This document shows, piece after piece, positions 1-6,707 of a DNA stretch of 16,037 nt. The position numbers were made by a program, and so were the translations under genes. The notes under the pieces are model-generated. The model searched no databases. It was given only the letters and a program-made list of their open reading frames with translations, and was not told where the DNA came from. Source of the DNA: Bacillota bacterium (lineage in GTDB: Bacteria > Bacillota > Clostridia > Tissierellales > Peptoniphilaceae); contig JAEZYW010000070.1 of NCBI GenBank assembly GCA_023418835.1, positions 1 to 16,037 on the forward strand, read 5' to 3'. Numbering within the stretch: the stretch's first letter is position 1; each line of letters begins with the position of its first letter.

Positions 1-90
1 ACGATGTGAAACTTGCAAGTTGCTATCGGGTTCGTCGATAACTACGCCCCTTAGGACTTTCACCTTAGACATATGACATGCCCGTCAAAC
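1..90 (-). mobile_element. 5' end of a group II (IIC-like) intron, runs off the left edge
   Basis: Read on the minus strand, this stretch starts at about position 90 with GTTTGACGGGCATG and continues with AAGGTGAAAGTCCT, a GGGGCGTAGTTATCGA block, AACCCGATAGCAA and CTTGCAAG. This order resembles the start of domain I in bacterial group II introns; from memory, the Oceanobacillus iheyensis IIC intron begins GTGTGCCCGGCATG followed by GGTGAGAGTCCC. The site also fits the family: IIC introns insert just after the T-run of an intrinsic terminator in the same orientation as the gene, and here the putative 5' end directly follows the TTTTTA of the clpB terminator. The first bases (GTTTG) depart from the usual GUGYG. 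Only about 90 nt are visible, so the reverse transcriptase, domains V/VI and any splicing ability cannot be judged. No protein-coding signal was seen here. Confidence 0.62.
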
Positions 91-91
91 T

Positions 92-130
92 AAAAAGAGA
101 GTTTGACTAAATTTATAGTCAAACTCCCTT
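92..130 (-). terminator. Rho-independent terminator of dnaJ-clpB
   Basis: On the minus strand just after the clpB stop, AGTTTGACT (117-125) pairs with AGTCAAACT (100-108) around an 8-nt AT-rich loop. The stem extends by further G-C pairs with one mismatch and is followed by TTTTT (92-96). It ends the dnaJ-clpB unit and is the apparent landing site of the group II intron. Confidence 0.88.
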
Positions 131-136
131 TATTTT

Positions 137-2725
137 TTATTTAAGAACTTCTCCTTGAAGTTCACCATCTTTTTCAGTCAATATGATTTTATCTCCTGGT
201 TTTATTTCTTCACCTATCAACATTCGAGAAAGTTTGGTTTCAATTTCCTTTTGAATAAATCTCTTAACTGGTCTAGCTCCGTATTGAATTGAATAGGATG
301 AGTCTAAAATTAAATCCTTAGCCTTTTCGTCAATAGATAATTCTATATCCATTTCTTCCAACCTATCTTTAAGGTCTTTTATTTGCAAGTCAATAATTTT
401 ATAAATCTCTTCTTTTCTTAATGGAGCAAACATTACAATTTCATCTACTCTGTTCAAAAATTCCGGCTTAAATGCACGCCTCAATTGCTCTTGAACCCTA
501 TCTTGGGCTTCTTGGGAAATTGTACCGTCATCTTGAATTCCTTCTAATAGGTCCATAGAACCTATATTTGAAGTCATAATTATAACTGTATTTTTAAAAT
601 CTACAGTCCTACCTTGGTTATCAGTAAGCCTACCGTCGTCGAGTTCTTGTAATAAAATATTAAATACATCTGGATGGGCTTTTTCTATCTCGTCAAAGAG
701 AATTACGGAATAAGGTCTCCTACGAACGGCTTCAGTAAGCTGTCCCCCTTCTTCGTATCCAATATATCCTGGAGGCGCTCCAACCAATCTAGAAACTGTA
801 TGCTTTTCCATATACTCACTCATGTCAATACGAATCATATTTTTCTCATCGTCAAATAAGGATTCTGCCAAGGCCTTTGAAAGTTCTGTCTTTCCAACCC
901 CAGTAGGTCCTAAGAAAATGAAAGAACCAATTGGCCTATTTGGAGCTTTAAGTCCAGACCTAGATCTTATTACTGCATCAGTAACAGCCTGAACCGCATC
1001 TTCTTGCCCAATAACTCTATTGTGAAGTATTCTATCCAGATTTAACAGCCTTGTTCTATCAGATTCTTGTAACTTTGTTATGGGAATCCCTGTCCATCTA
1101 GAAACGACTTCAGCAATTTCTTCTTCCGTCACTTCTTCTTTTACAATTCTATCGACATTTTCTTCTTTTTCAGCTTCTGTGGCTTCTTTTAATTCTTCTT
1201 CTAGCTTAGGAAGTTCCCCATATCTTAATACAGATAGAGTTTCTAAGTCGTACTTCCTTTCTGCTTCTGCAATTTTATTTTTTATTACATCTATCTCTTC
1301 TTTAATTTCATTTACTCTATTTATAGAAAGTTTTTCCTCTTCCCATTTGGCACTTAATTCGTCAAATTTACTTTGTTCTTCGGAAATTTCACTTTCCAAA
1401 TTTTCCAATCTTTTTTTAGAAGCTTCATCTTCTTCTTTTTTCAAAGCTTCCCTTTCGATTTCCAAAGTTAAAATTCTTCTTCGAATTTCGTCCATTGACT
1501 CTGGCATAGATTCCATTTCTGTTCTAAGCATTGCCGATGCCTCATCCATTAAGTCTATTGCCTTATCAGGTAAAAACCTATCGGTGATATATCTGTTAGA
1601 GTAAACTGCCGCTGCTACAACCGCCGGATCTGAAATTCTTATACCGTGGTGTATTTCATATTTTTCTTTGATTCCACGCAAAATGGATATCGTATCTTCC
1701 ACTGTTGGTTCGTGAATCATTACTTTTTGGAATCTTCTTTCTAAAGCCTTATCTTTTTCAATATTTTCCCTATATTCGTCTAAAGTAGTGGCTCCTATGG
1801 CGTGGAGTTCCCCTCTAGCTAGCATTGGCTTTAATAAGTTCGAAGCGTCCATGCTTCCTTCGGCTTTTCCAGCTCCAACTATGTTGTGAATCTCATCTAT
1901 AAATAAAATAATTTGTCCCTCTGATTGTTTTACTTCGTTTAAGACGGCTTTTAATCTCTCTTCAAATTCTCCTCTATACTTTGCTCCAGCGACTAAGGCT
2001 CCCATGTCTAAAGATATAATAGTCTTATCCAGTAAACTAGAAGGCACATCCCCTTGAACTACCCTTTGGGCTAATCCTTCTACTATGGCAGTTTTTCCAA
2101 CCCCTGGTTCTCCAATTAAAACTGGGTTATTCTTAGTCCTTCTAGATAAAATTCTAATTGTATTTCTGATTTCATCGTCTCTTCCAATTACAGGATCGAT
2201 TTTTCCATCTCTAACCTTTTTGCACAAATCAGTTCCATATCTTTCTAAAGCTTCATATGTTCCTTCAGGATTATCTGTTGTGACATTTTGGTTTCCTCTA
2301 ACTTGTCGCAAAGAGTTTAAAAATTTATCTCTATTTATGCCAAATTTTTGAAATATTTTTTGGGATTTCGTACCCTTTTGTTTTAGTAAAGCCAAATATA
2401 AATGCTCTACACTTACAAAGTCGTCTTGAAAATCATTGGCTTCTTTTACTGCGTCATTTAATACTTTATTGAATTCGGGACTTGCATAAGTGGATCCTCC
2501 AGATTGTTTAGAAAGTTTTGAAATTTCTTCTTCCACTGCCCTTTTGTAATCCCCAGTATCTATCCCCATAAGGCTGACAATTCTAGGAATCAAGCCTTCA
2601 CTATCATTTAATAATGCATAGTGTAAATGTAGCTCTTCTACCTGAGGATTGCCATTACTTATACATTCATTATTTGCATTTTGTATTGCCTGTATGCTTT
2701 TTTGTGTGAAATTGTTTAAGTCCAT
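137..2725 (-). CDS. clpB: ATP-dependent disaggregase ClpB
   Basis: ClpB is the Hsp100 AAA+ hexamer in the cytoplasm that pulls proteins out of aggregates together with DnaK/DnaJ/GrpE. The 862 residues match the usual length. In order: an N-terminal Clp repeat domain (about 1-145); AAA-1 with Walker A GEPGVGKT (205-212) and Walker B ILFIDE followed by IH (about 273-280); a long charged coiled-coil middle domain (about 400-530), which separates ClpB from ClpA and ClpC; AAA-2 with Walker A GPTGVGKT (about 605-612) and Walker B VILFDE; and the D2-small domain. The ATG has a strong AAGGAGG site 9 nt upstream. It lies 21 nt after dnaJ in the same transcript and ends in a clear terminator. No CIRCE element or full CtsR box was seen upstream of the operon; a sigma-B-like promoter lies before dnaJ instead. 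Confidence 0.98.
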   Translation of the reverse strand: MDLNNFTQKSIQAIQNANNECISNGNPQVEELHLHYALLNDSEGLIPRIVSLMGIDTGDYKRAVEEEISKLSKQSGGSTYASPEFNKVLNDAVKEANDFQDDFVSVEHLYLALLKQKGTKSQKIFQKFGINRDKFLNSLRQVRGNQNVTTDNPEGTYEALERYGTDLCKKVRDGKIDPVIGRDDEIRNTIRILSRRTKNNPVLIGEPGVGKTAIVEGLAQRVVQGDVPSSLLDKTIISLDMGALVAGAKYRGEFEERLKAVLNEVKQSEGQIILFIDEIHNIVGAGKAEGSMDASNLLKPMLARGELHAIGATTLDEYRENIEKDKALERRFQKVMIHEPTVEDTISILRGIKEKYEIHHGIRISDPAVVAAAVYSNRYITDRFLPDKAIDLMDEASAMLRTEMESMPESMDEIRRRILTLEIEREALKKEEDEASKKRLENLESEISEEQSKFDELSAKWEEEKLSINRVNEIKEEIDVIKNKIAEAERKYDLETLSVLRYGELPKLEEELKEATEAEKEENVDRIVKEEVTEEEIAEVVSRWTGIPITKLQESDRTRLLNLDRILHNRVIGQEDAVQAVTDAVIRSRSGLKAPNRPIGSFIFLGPTGVGKTELSKALAESLFDDEKNMIRIDMSEYMEKHTVSRLVGAPPGYIGYEEGGQLTEAVRRRPYSVILFDEIEKAHPDVFNILLQELDDGRLTDNQGRTVDFKNTVIIMTSNIGSMDLLEGIQDDGTISQEAQDRVQEQLRRAFKPEFLNRVDEIVMFAPLRKEEIYKIIDLQIKDLKDRLEEMDIELSIDEKAKDLILDSSYSIQYGARPVKRFIQKEIETKLSRMLIGEEIKPGDKIILTEKDGELQGEVLK

Positions 2726-2746
2726 AAGCGCATTCCTCCTTATTAT

Positions 2747-3652
2747 TTAATTGTATGAACTTTGAAGTTTTTTATAGAGCTCTTCTTGCTCGGGATTTAA
2801 TTTTGCAGGATTCATTATTTCAAATTCCACAAATAAATCCCCTTTTATATTATTTAGATTTTCAAATCCACGTTTTCTAACTTTAACTCTTTGTCCAGAT
2901 TTAGTTCCTTCAGGAATCTTCACTTTAATTTTCCCCGAAACAGGACTTACAACAGTGCTGCCCCCAAAATATGCATCCCAAGGATAAACTTCCGCTTTAT
3001 ATACGATATCTACTCCTTCTAATTTTTCCTTTGGAGTAGTTCTAACATTGATTTCAAAAAGAATATCCCCATCGATGCCCCATTTGTCACCTTTAACGCG
3101 CAACTTTTTCCCATCTGTTATACCCTTTGGGACTTTTACATCGAGGCTCACATTTTGCCCATTAAAATTAACGCTAACAGGTTTATTTACTCCTTCATAT
3201 GCTTCTTTTAAGCTTATGGACAGTCGAGAGTTATATTGTGGTTTTGATTTAGGCTTTCTAGCACTTCTGCCGCCAAATAAATCTTCAAATCCAAAGCCGC
3301 CCTTTGAAGTGGTCTTTCTAGATTCTCCACCTCCAAAGAACATATCGAAGAAGTCACTAAAGTCTCCCATATTGGATGAAGTGTAAGTGTATCCAAAGTC
3401 GCTAGGATTGAAATTCTGTCCTCCTTGGAAATTATATCCAGAGCCAAAATTATCGTATTGAGCTCTCTTTTGTTCATCACTTAAAACTTCGTAAGCTTCA
3501 GAAACTTCCTTAAATTTTTCTTGGGCAACTTGATCATCAGGATTTAAATCGGGATGATATTTTTTTGCCAGTTTTCTATATTGTTTCTTGATTTCATCAA
3601 GCTTAGCATTTTTATCAACCCCAAGAATTTTATAATAGTCTTTATATTCCAA
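2747..3652 (-). CDS. DnaJ/CbpA-type J-domain co-chaperone
   Basis: This 301-residue Hsp40 stimulates DnaK ATPase and delivers unfolded clients. The J domain (about 5-70) carries the catalytic HPD at 33-35 (KYHPDLNP). It is followed by a Gly/Phe-rich stretch (about 70-130, with repeated GG and GF) and two beta-barrel substrate-binding domains (about 140-290, with [18 protein letters not shown] and [17 protein letters not shown]). The CxxCxGxG zinc-finger repeats of true DnaJ are absent, so this is a type II (CbpA-like) protein and probably not the only DnaJ in the genome. The start is TTG at 3650-3652 with AGGGGTGAG just upstream. It is the first gene of a dnaJ-clpB operon, which supports a role in disaggregation. 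The leader of about 130 nt contains a stable hairpin. Confidence 0.93.
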   Translation of the reverse strand: MEYKDYYKILGVDKNAKLDEIKKQYRKLAKKYHPDLNPDDQVAQEKFKEVSEAYEVLSDEQKRAQYDNFGSGYNFQGGQNFNPSDFGYTYTSSNMGDFSDFFDMFFGGGESRKTTSKGGFGFEDLFGGRSARKPKSKPQYNSRLSISLKEAYEGVNKPVSVNFNGQNVSLDVKVPKGITDGKKLRVKGDKWGIDGDILFEINVRTTPKEKLEGVDIVYKAEVYPWDAYFGGSTVVSPVSGKIKVKIPEGTKSGQRVKVRKRGFENLNNIKGDLFVEFEIMNPAKLNPEQEELYKKLQSSYN

Positions 3653-3683
3653 TATCTCACCCCTTGTTATTTTTCAATAAACA

Positions 3684-3705
3684 ACCAGAAGGAAAGCCTT
3701 CTGGT
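3684..3705 (-). promoter_or_regulatory. Hairpin in the dnaJ-clpB leader (possible attenuator)
   Basis: ACCAGAAGG (3684-3692) and CCTTCTGGT (3697-3705) form a perfect 9-bp stem with a 4-nt loop. On the minus strand it is preceded by AAAAACTTTG and followed by a moderately T-rich TTGTTTATT, then the dnaJ ribosome binding site about 25 nt further on. It could be an attenuator, a protective 5' structure, or a weak terminator. On the plus strand it is followed by CAAAGTTTTTATT, but no plus-strand gene lies upstream. Confidence 0.5.
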
Positions 3706-3790
3706 CAAAGTTTTTATTAATTTAAATTACCTATAGCTTCTCATAATAACCTATTAAATAAAATTATCTACACTCCGCTATAAATCAAAT

Positions 3791-3815
3791 ATACCCAAGT
3801 TATCCACAGGTAAAC
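3791..3815 (-). promoter_or_regulatory. Sigma-B-like promoter for dnaJ-clpB
   Basis: On the minus strand GTTTAC (3815-3810), 13 nt, then GGGTAT (3796-3791) is a near-perfect match to the B. subtilis sigma-B consensus GTTTAA-N12-14-GGGTAT: one mismatch in the -35 element and none in the -10. A transcript starting near 3784 would have a leader of about 130 nt. Similar sites precede the baeRF and csbD-like genes. A housekeeping promoter could coexist but none was clear. Confidence 0.55.
3800..3808 (+). promoter_or_regulatory. Single consensus DnaA box
   Basis: TTATCCACA is an exact match to the strong DnaA-binding 9-mer TTATNCACA. It lies wholly within the spacer of the sigma-B-like promoter before dnaJ. 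There is no cluster of such boxes and no AT-rich unwinding region, so it is not an origin. It may be chance, or DnaA could block this promoter. Confidence 0.4.
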
Positions 3816-3845
3816 ATTAAATAAAACTTTTTTTATAAAATATTT

Positions 3846-3878
3846 GCCTGCAATATATTTAAAAACTATACTGCAGGC
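3846..3878 (-). terminator. Probable terminator of the baeRF gene
   Basis: GCCTGCA (3846-3852) and TGCAGGC (3872-3878) form a 7-bp stem, extended by TATA/TATA pairing after one mismatch. On the minus strand it begins about 20 nt after the baeRF stop and is followed by AAATATTTTATAAAA, so the T-run is weak. Confidence 0.6.
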
Positions 3879-3897
3879 TTTATATTAATAATTTTAT

Positions 3898-4959
3898 TTA
3901 GTATCTGTATTTTGCTCCTAGTCCCATTGGAAATTCCGTCTCGTCTACGTCAACTAATACAATTTCTCCGCCTCCATTTACAACTTCAGCAGTTAATTTA
4001 TCTAATTCATCTAATTGTAACTCATCGTATTTTGTTGACACAAATAGAGTTTCTATTCTTCCAGTAGGAGCATCTGTAGCTATCCTAGAAGCATTGTCTG
4101 TACCCAAATCTCTAGAGATTTCAGTTTGTAATCCCTCAAGTCGACTTTCTACGTTCTCCACATATCTAGGTAGCAATTTATCTCTTAAAGTTTCAAGAAT
4201 ATCTTTATCGTCCATTGAATCCAGTGGCTTATCAATTGTTGCAAAAATCTTTAAATCGTCTTTAGCTATTTCTTTAAAATCAGCCACATTTTCAGTAGTA
4301 CCAAACAAGATAATTGGATTACCTTTTGCTTTGAAGAAATTTCCAAGTTCTTTGCTTAAATATCTGAAAAACTTTTCTGTTTCAATCTCATCGATTTCTG
4401 GTTTTGCTTTGTGACCGTGGAAAGCAGTTTCTGCTCCCCCTGTGCTCACTACGTTGTTTTCTAAATCTTTATCATCGAAAAGATCACTGAATTTTTCGTG
4501 TATTTCTGGTGTCTCCAACTCTTTAATGGACTCAGAGCTAAGTTCATAAATTTTAAATCTATCTCTGGAAATGTCCAATAGATAATAATTATTTGGTAGT
4601 TGATAATAGTTAATTAAAGGCATGATGTGGAACTGTTCTCCCACAACTAAGACCTCTGGCACAACTCCTGTAAGTCTTATGACTTTAGTGTCTTCAGAAT
4701 TAATTAAAACCGCTAAGCCTTCTGTGCCATGATTCCAGAAACTTAAATCATCGTGAATTCTTCTAGCTTCTTTTAATAATTCTTGTGCCTTTTCTTTATC
4801 GAATTTCTCTTCGATTTCTTTTGACGCCTTGTTTAAAAGATTGTTAAACCTTATTTTGTCTTGCTTATTATCGGGGGACGTTCTATGGGTTGGTAAATAA
4901 ATACTTACAAAGACGTCATCTTTCTTTTCTAATAAATTTCTAATTCCTAAATTTTCCAT
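3898..4959 (-). CDS. baeRF family 3-like protein (bacterial archaeo-eukaryotic release factor type)
   Basis: This 353-residue soluble protein resembles the bacterial archaeo-eukaryotic release factor (baeRF) family 3. Visible family-like features are the N-terminal VSIYLPTHR (18-26) followed by a helix with KIRFNNLL, a central linker with an HGH motif (about 180-182) followed by the ETEKFFRYLSKEL helix, an eRF1/pelota-like ILFGTTENVADF region, and the typical C-terminus ending in YRY. Related proteins are proposed to act in ribosome rescue or stress-time translation control, but their biochemistry is largely unproven. The start is ATG with TAGGAGG 5 nt upstream. It is a single-gene unit between two terminators, between the csbD-like operon and dnaJ-clpB, and has its own sigma-B-like promoter. 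The family call rests on remembered motifs, not on a search. Confidence 0.72.
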   Translation of the reverse strand: MENLGIRNLLEKKDDVFVSIYLPTHRTSPDNKQDKIRFNNLLNKASKEIEEKFDKEKAQELLKEARRIHDDLSFWNHGTEGLAVLINSEDTKVIRLTGVVPEVLVVGEQFHIMPLINYYQLPNNYYLLDISRDRFKIYELSSESIKELETPEIHEKFSDLFDDKDLENNVVSTGGAETAFHGHKAKPEIDEIETEKFFRYLSKELGNFFKAKGNPIILFGTTENVADFKEIAKDDLKIFATIDKPLDSMDDKDILETLRDKLLPRYVENVESRLEGLQTEISRDLGTDNASRIATDAPTGRIETLFVSTKYDELQLDELDKLTAEVVNGGGEIVLVDVDETEFPMGLGAKYRY

Positions 4960-4991
4960 AACTGCCTCCTATTTCGTTCTTATTATCTATA

Positions 4992-5017
4992 TTACCCTAA
5001 GATATGAGTTGTTTAAC
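4992..5017 (-). promoter_or_regulatory. Sigma-B-like promoter for the baeRF gene
   Basis: On the minus strand GTTAAA (5017-5012), 14 nt, then GGGTAA (4997-4992): one mismatch from GTTTAA and one from GGGTAT. The predicted transcript start near 4985 gives a leader of about 25 nt that just includes the AGGAGG site. The context also contains TATAGATAAT, so a sigma-A reading is possible. Confidence 0.45.
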
Positions 5018-5035
5018 AATTTGTTTAAATAAAAG

Positions 5036-5073
5036 AGCGCCTTCACGTGTTAAAACCTTACGCGAAAGGCGCT
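5036..5073 (-). terminator. Rho-independent terminator of the csbD-like operon
   Basis: AGCGCCTT (5036-5043) pairs with AAGGCGCT (5066-5073). After a small internal loop, CGTGT (5046-5050) pairs with ACGCG (5060-5064) with one G-U, leaving a 9-nt loop. On the minus strand CTTTTATTT follows. It lies 27 nt after the stop of the acidic 112-residue gene. Confidence 0.85.
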
Positions 5074-5099
5074 TTGTTTATTTAATTTTCATTTTTAGA

Positions 5100-5438
5100 T
5101 TATTTAATAAATCTATCCCTCTTAATTAAATCGATATCTTCTTCCTCCAATAGGCCTTCTTCTAATAGAACTTCGGGATCGTGTTCAACATCGTACATAT
5201 CCCTTCTCACTTCTGGAGAATCTTCATCTAGAATCAAACCGTCTTTGTCAGAATAGCGATCTTCTTCTGCTAATCTTTCAAAATCAAGTTCCTCTAGTTC
5301 TTCTTCTCTTAATTTTACCGGATCTATATCGTTCACTCTTCTCGATCCAGTTACTACACCTGGATCTGTTTCTAAGTCTGGATCTAATCCTGGGTCCACA
5401 TCGTAATATCCGATATCGTCATGCATACGAGATCTCAC
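5100..5438 (-). CDS. Highly acidic hypothetical protein
   Basis: I do not recognise this 112-residue protein. Roughly a third of its residues are Asp or Glu. It begins with a DP-rich stretch (DVDPGLDPDLETDPGV, about 13-28), continues with EEELEELDFERLAEEDR, and ends DRFIK. There is no Cys, signal peptide or membrane segment, and it is probably soluble and partly disordered. The start is taken as GTG at 5438-5436, with AGGA 7 nt upstream inside the end of the csbD-like gene; an in-frame ATG four codons later is an alternative. It starts 9 nt after the csbD-like stop and shares that gene's acidic composition and terminator, so the two are very likely cotranscribed and may act in the same stress response. 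Confidence 0.72.
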   Translation of the reverse strand: MRSRMHDDIGYYDVDPGLDPDLETDPGVVTGSRRVNDIDPVKLREEELEELDFERLAEEDRYSDKDGLILDEDSPEVRRDMYDVEHDPEVLLEEGLLEEEDIDLIKRDRFIK

Positions 5439-5447
5439 TTCTCTATC

Positions 5448-6005
5448 CTATCTTCCAAGTTCGTCATCCTCGACAAATTCAGGATGGAGTTCTCCTTCCA
5501 TCTCGTGATAATCTTCAGTATCTACGACATGGCGTTCATCTGATAAAGGAGCAGTTCTATTGATGTCCATTTCATCGTGTCTTCTATCGTCTGGATCTTT
5601 TCCAGTTAAGAAGTCCCCAATTTTTTCCAAAATCCCTCTGTCATCTTCAACGTATCTTTCGTCGTATCTTTCTCTAACAACCTCGTCATGAAGAAGCTCA
5701 TCTTCAGTTTCAATAAAGTCTTCCCTTCTTCTGTGAACAGAATCATCTGTATAAACGTAATCATCTTCCACAACTCGATCTTTCGTAAACAAATAAGGGT
5801 CGTCAATATCTACTTCGTTGAACAATTCGCTGTACATTCTTTCAGATTCTTCTCTAGTGTATCCATATTTTTCTTGAAGAATCCCTTTAATCCTAGTTAA
5901 GTCACCTTCAATTAGGGTCAATTCATCATCTGTGATTTCGCCCCAATTTCTCTGAATTGTACCTTTTACTTGCTCCCACTTGCCTTGTAAAATGTCTTTG
6001 TTCAT
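5448..6005 (-). CDS. CsbD-like stress protein with a long acidic C-terminal extension
   Basis: The N-terminal 60 or so residues fit the CsbD family: WEQVKGTIQRNWGEITDDELTLIEG at 10-34 and a second helix RIKGILQEKYGYTREESERM at 38-57. In B. subtilis csbD is a sigma-B general-stress gene of unknown biochemical function, usually about 60-70 residues long. Here the protein is 185 residues: after the domain comes a charged tail rich in Asp, Glu and Arg, with one more regular segment, ILEKIGDFLTGKDPDDR (125-141). The tail may be disordered. The ATG has AAGGAGAAT upstream. A sigma-B-like promoter lies about 60 nt before the start, and the acidic 112-residue gene follows immediately. Confidence 0.85.
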   Translation of the reverse strand: MNKDILQGKWEQVKGTIQRNWGEITDDELTLIEGDLTRIKGILQEKYGYTREESERMYSELFNEVDIDDPYLFTKDRVVEDDYVYTDDSVHRRREDFIETEDELLHDEVVRERYDERYVEDDRGILEKIGDFLTGKDPDDRRHDEMDINRTAPLSDERHVVDTEDYHEMEGELHPEFVEDDELGR

Positions 6006-6061
6006 AATATTCTCCTTTTGTTAGATAATTCTCGTCAATAATTTTATCTCACACTTGTATT

Positions 6062-6087
6062 ATTCCCAAAAGGATTATCGTGAAAAC
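6062..6087 (-). promoter_or_regulatory. Sigma-B-like promoter for the csbD-like operon
   Basis: On the minus strand GTTTTC (6087-6082), 14 nt, then GGGAAT (6067-6062). The -10 fits GGGWAW exactly; the -35 keeps GTTT but differs in its last two bases. The expected leader is about 50 nt. No terminator was seen between the cyclophilin stop and this site, so read-through from the upstream operon may add to expression. Confidence 0.45.
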
Positions 6088-6104
6088 AATTTCATAGGAT
6101 TATT

Positions 6105-6707
6105 TTAAATTTCTTGTTCTTGAATTACTATGGTCTGTATAGTTACATCTTCTAAAGGTCTGTCAGCTCCACCAGTTTCTATATTTGCAATTTCTTCTAC
6201 TACATCCATGCCTTCAAAAACTTGACCAAATACTGTGTGCTTACCATCTAACCAATATGCCCCACCCCTAGTTTTGTAAGCTTCGATTATGGAATTGGAA
6301 AATCCACCTTTTTCTCCAACTTCTTCCATTTGCTCTATAATACCTGGCTCAATATCTTGTCCTTGAACGATGAAAAATTGACTACCGTTTGTATCTGGCC
6401 CCGCATTTGCCATAGACAAAGCTCCGTAAATATGTCTATAATCGTGGGTTACTTCATTTTCAAATGGAGAGCCCCAAATGCTCTTGCCGCCTCGACCTGT
6501 TCCCTCAGGATCTCCACCTTGAATCATAAAGTTTTTTATTACTCTATGAAATATAACTCCATCATAGTATCCATTTTTTGCATGAGTGATAAAGTTTTCT
6601 ACAGCTTTTGGTGCTACATCGGGAAATAATCTAACTTTAATATCTCCATGATTTGTAGAAATTACTGCAATTCTTTCACCTTTTCTAGGTAATTCTAATT
6701 GTCTCAT
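6105..6707 (-). CDS. Cyclophilin-type peptidyl-prolyl cis-trans isomerase
   Basis: It catalyses cis-trans isomerisation of prolyl bonds during folding. No signal peptide or lipobox is seen, so it is probably cytoplasmic. The cyclophilin core is complete: FHRVIKNFMIQGGDP (53-67) holds catalytic Arg55 with Phe60, Met61 and Gln63; MANAGPDTNGSQFFI (99-113) forms the substrate pocket; WLDGKHTVFG (152-161) supplies Trp152 and His157. Between FFI and WLDG there is an insertion of about 35 mostly charged residues, larger than in minimal bacterial cyclophilins. The ATG overlaps the MATE stop (ATGA) and has AGGAGGT upstream, so it is the last gene of the TPR-map-MATE operon. No clear terminator follows. 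Confidence 0.95.
   Translation of the reverse strand: MRQLELPRKGERIAVISTNHGDIKVRLFPDVAPKAVENFITHAKNGYYDGVIFHRVIKNFMIQGGDPEGTGRGGKSIWGSPFENEVTHDYRHIYGALSMANAGPDTNGSQFFIVQGQDIEPGIIEQMEEVGEKGGFSNSIIEAYKTRGGAYWLDGKHTVFGQVFEGMDVVEEIANIETGGADRPLEDVTIQTIVIQEQEI

Noticed and set aside
1080..1604. A 174-codon plus-strand open frame rich in Ser/Phe
   Set aside because: It lies antisense inside clpB opposite the coiled-coil domain; its low-complexity composition mirrors the Glu/Lys codons of the real gene.
3703..3709. CtsR box before dnaJ-clpB
   Set aside because: Only one GGTCAAA half is present; the expected second heptad 3 nt away is missing.
3791..3815. Replication origin suggested by the DnaA box
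   Set aside because: One box only, no cluster, no DUE-like region, and no dnaA/dnaN neighbours.
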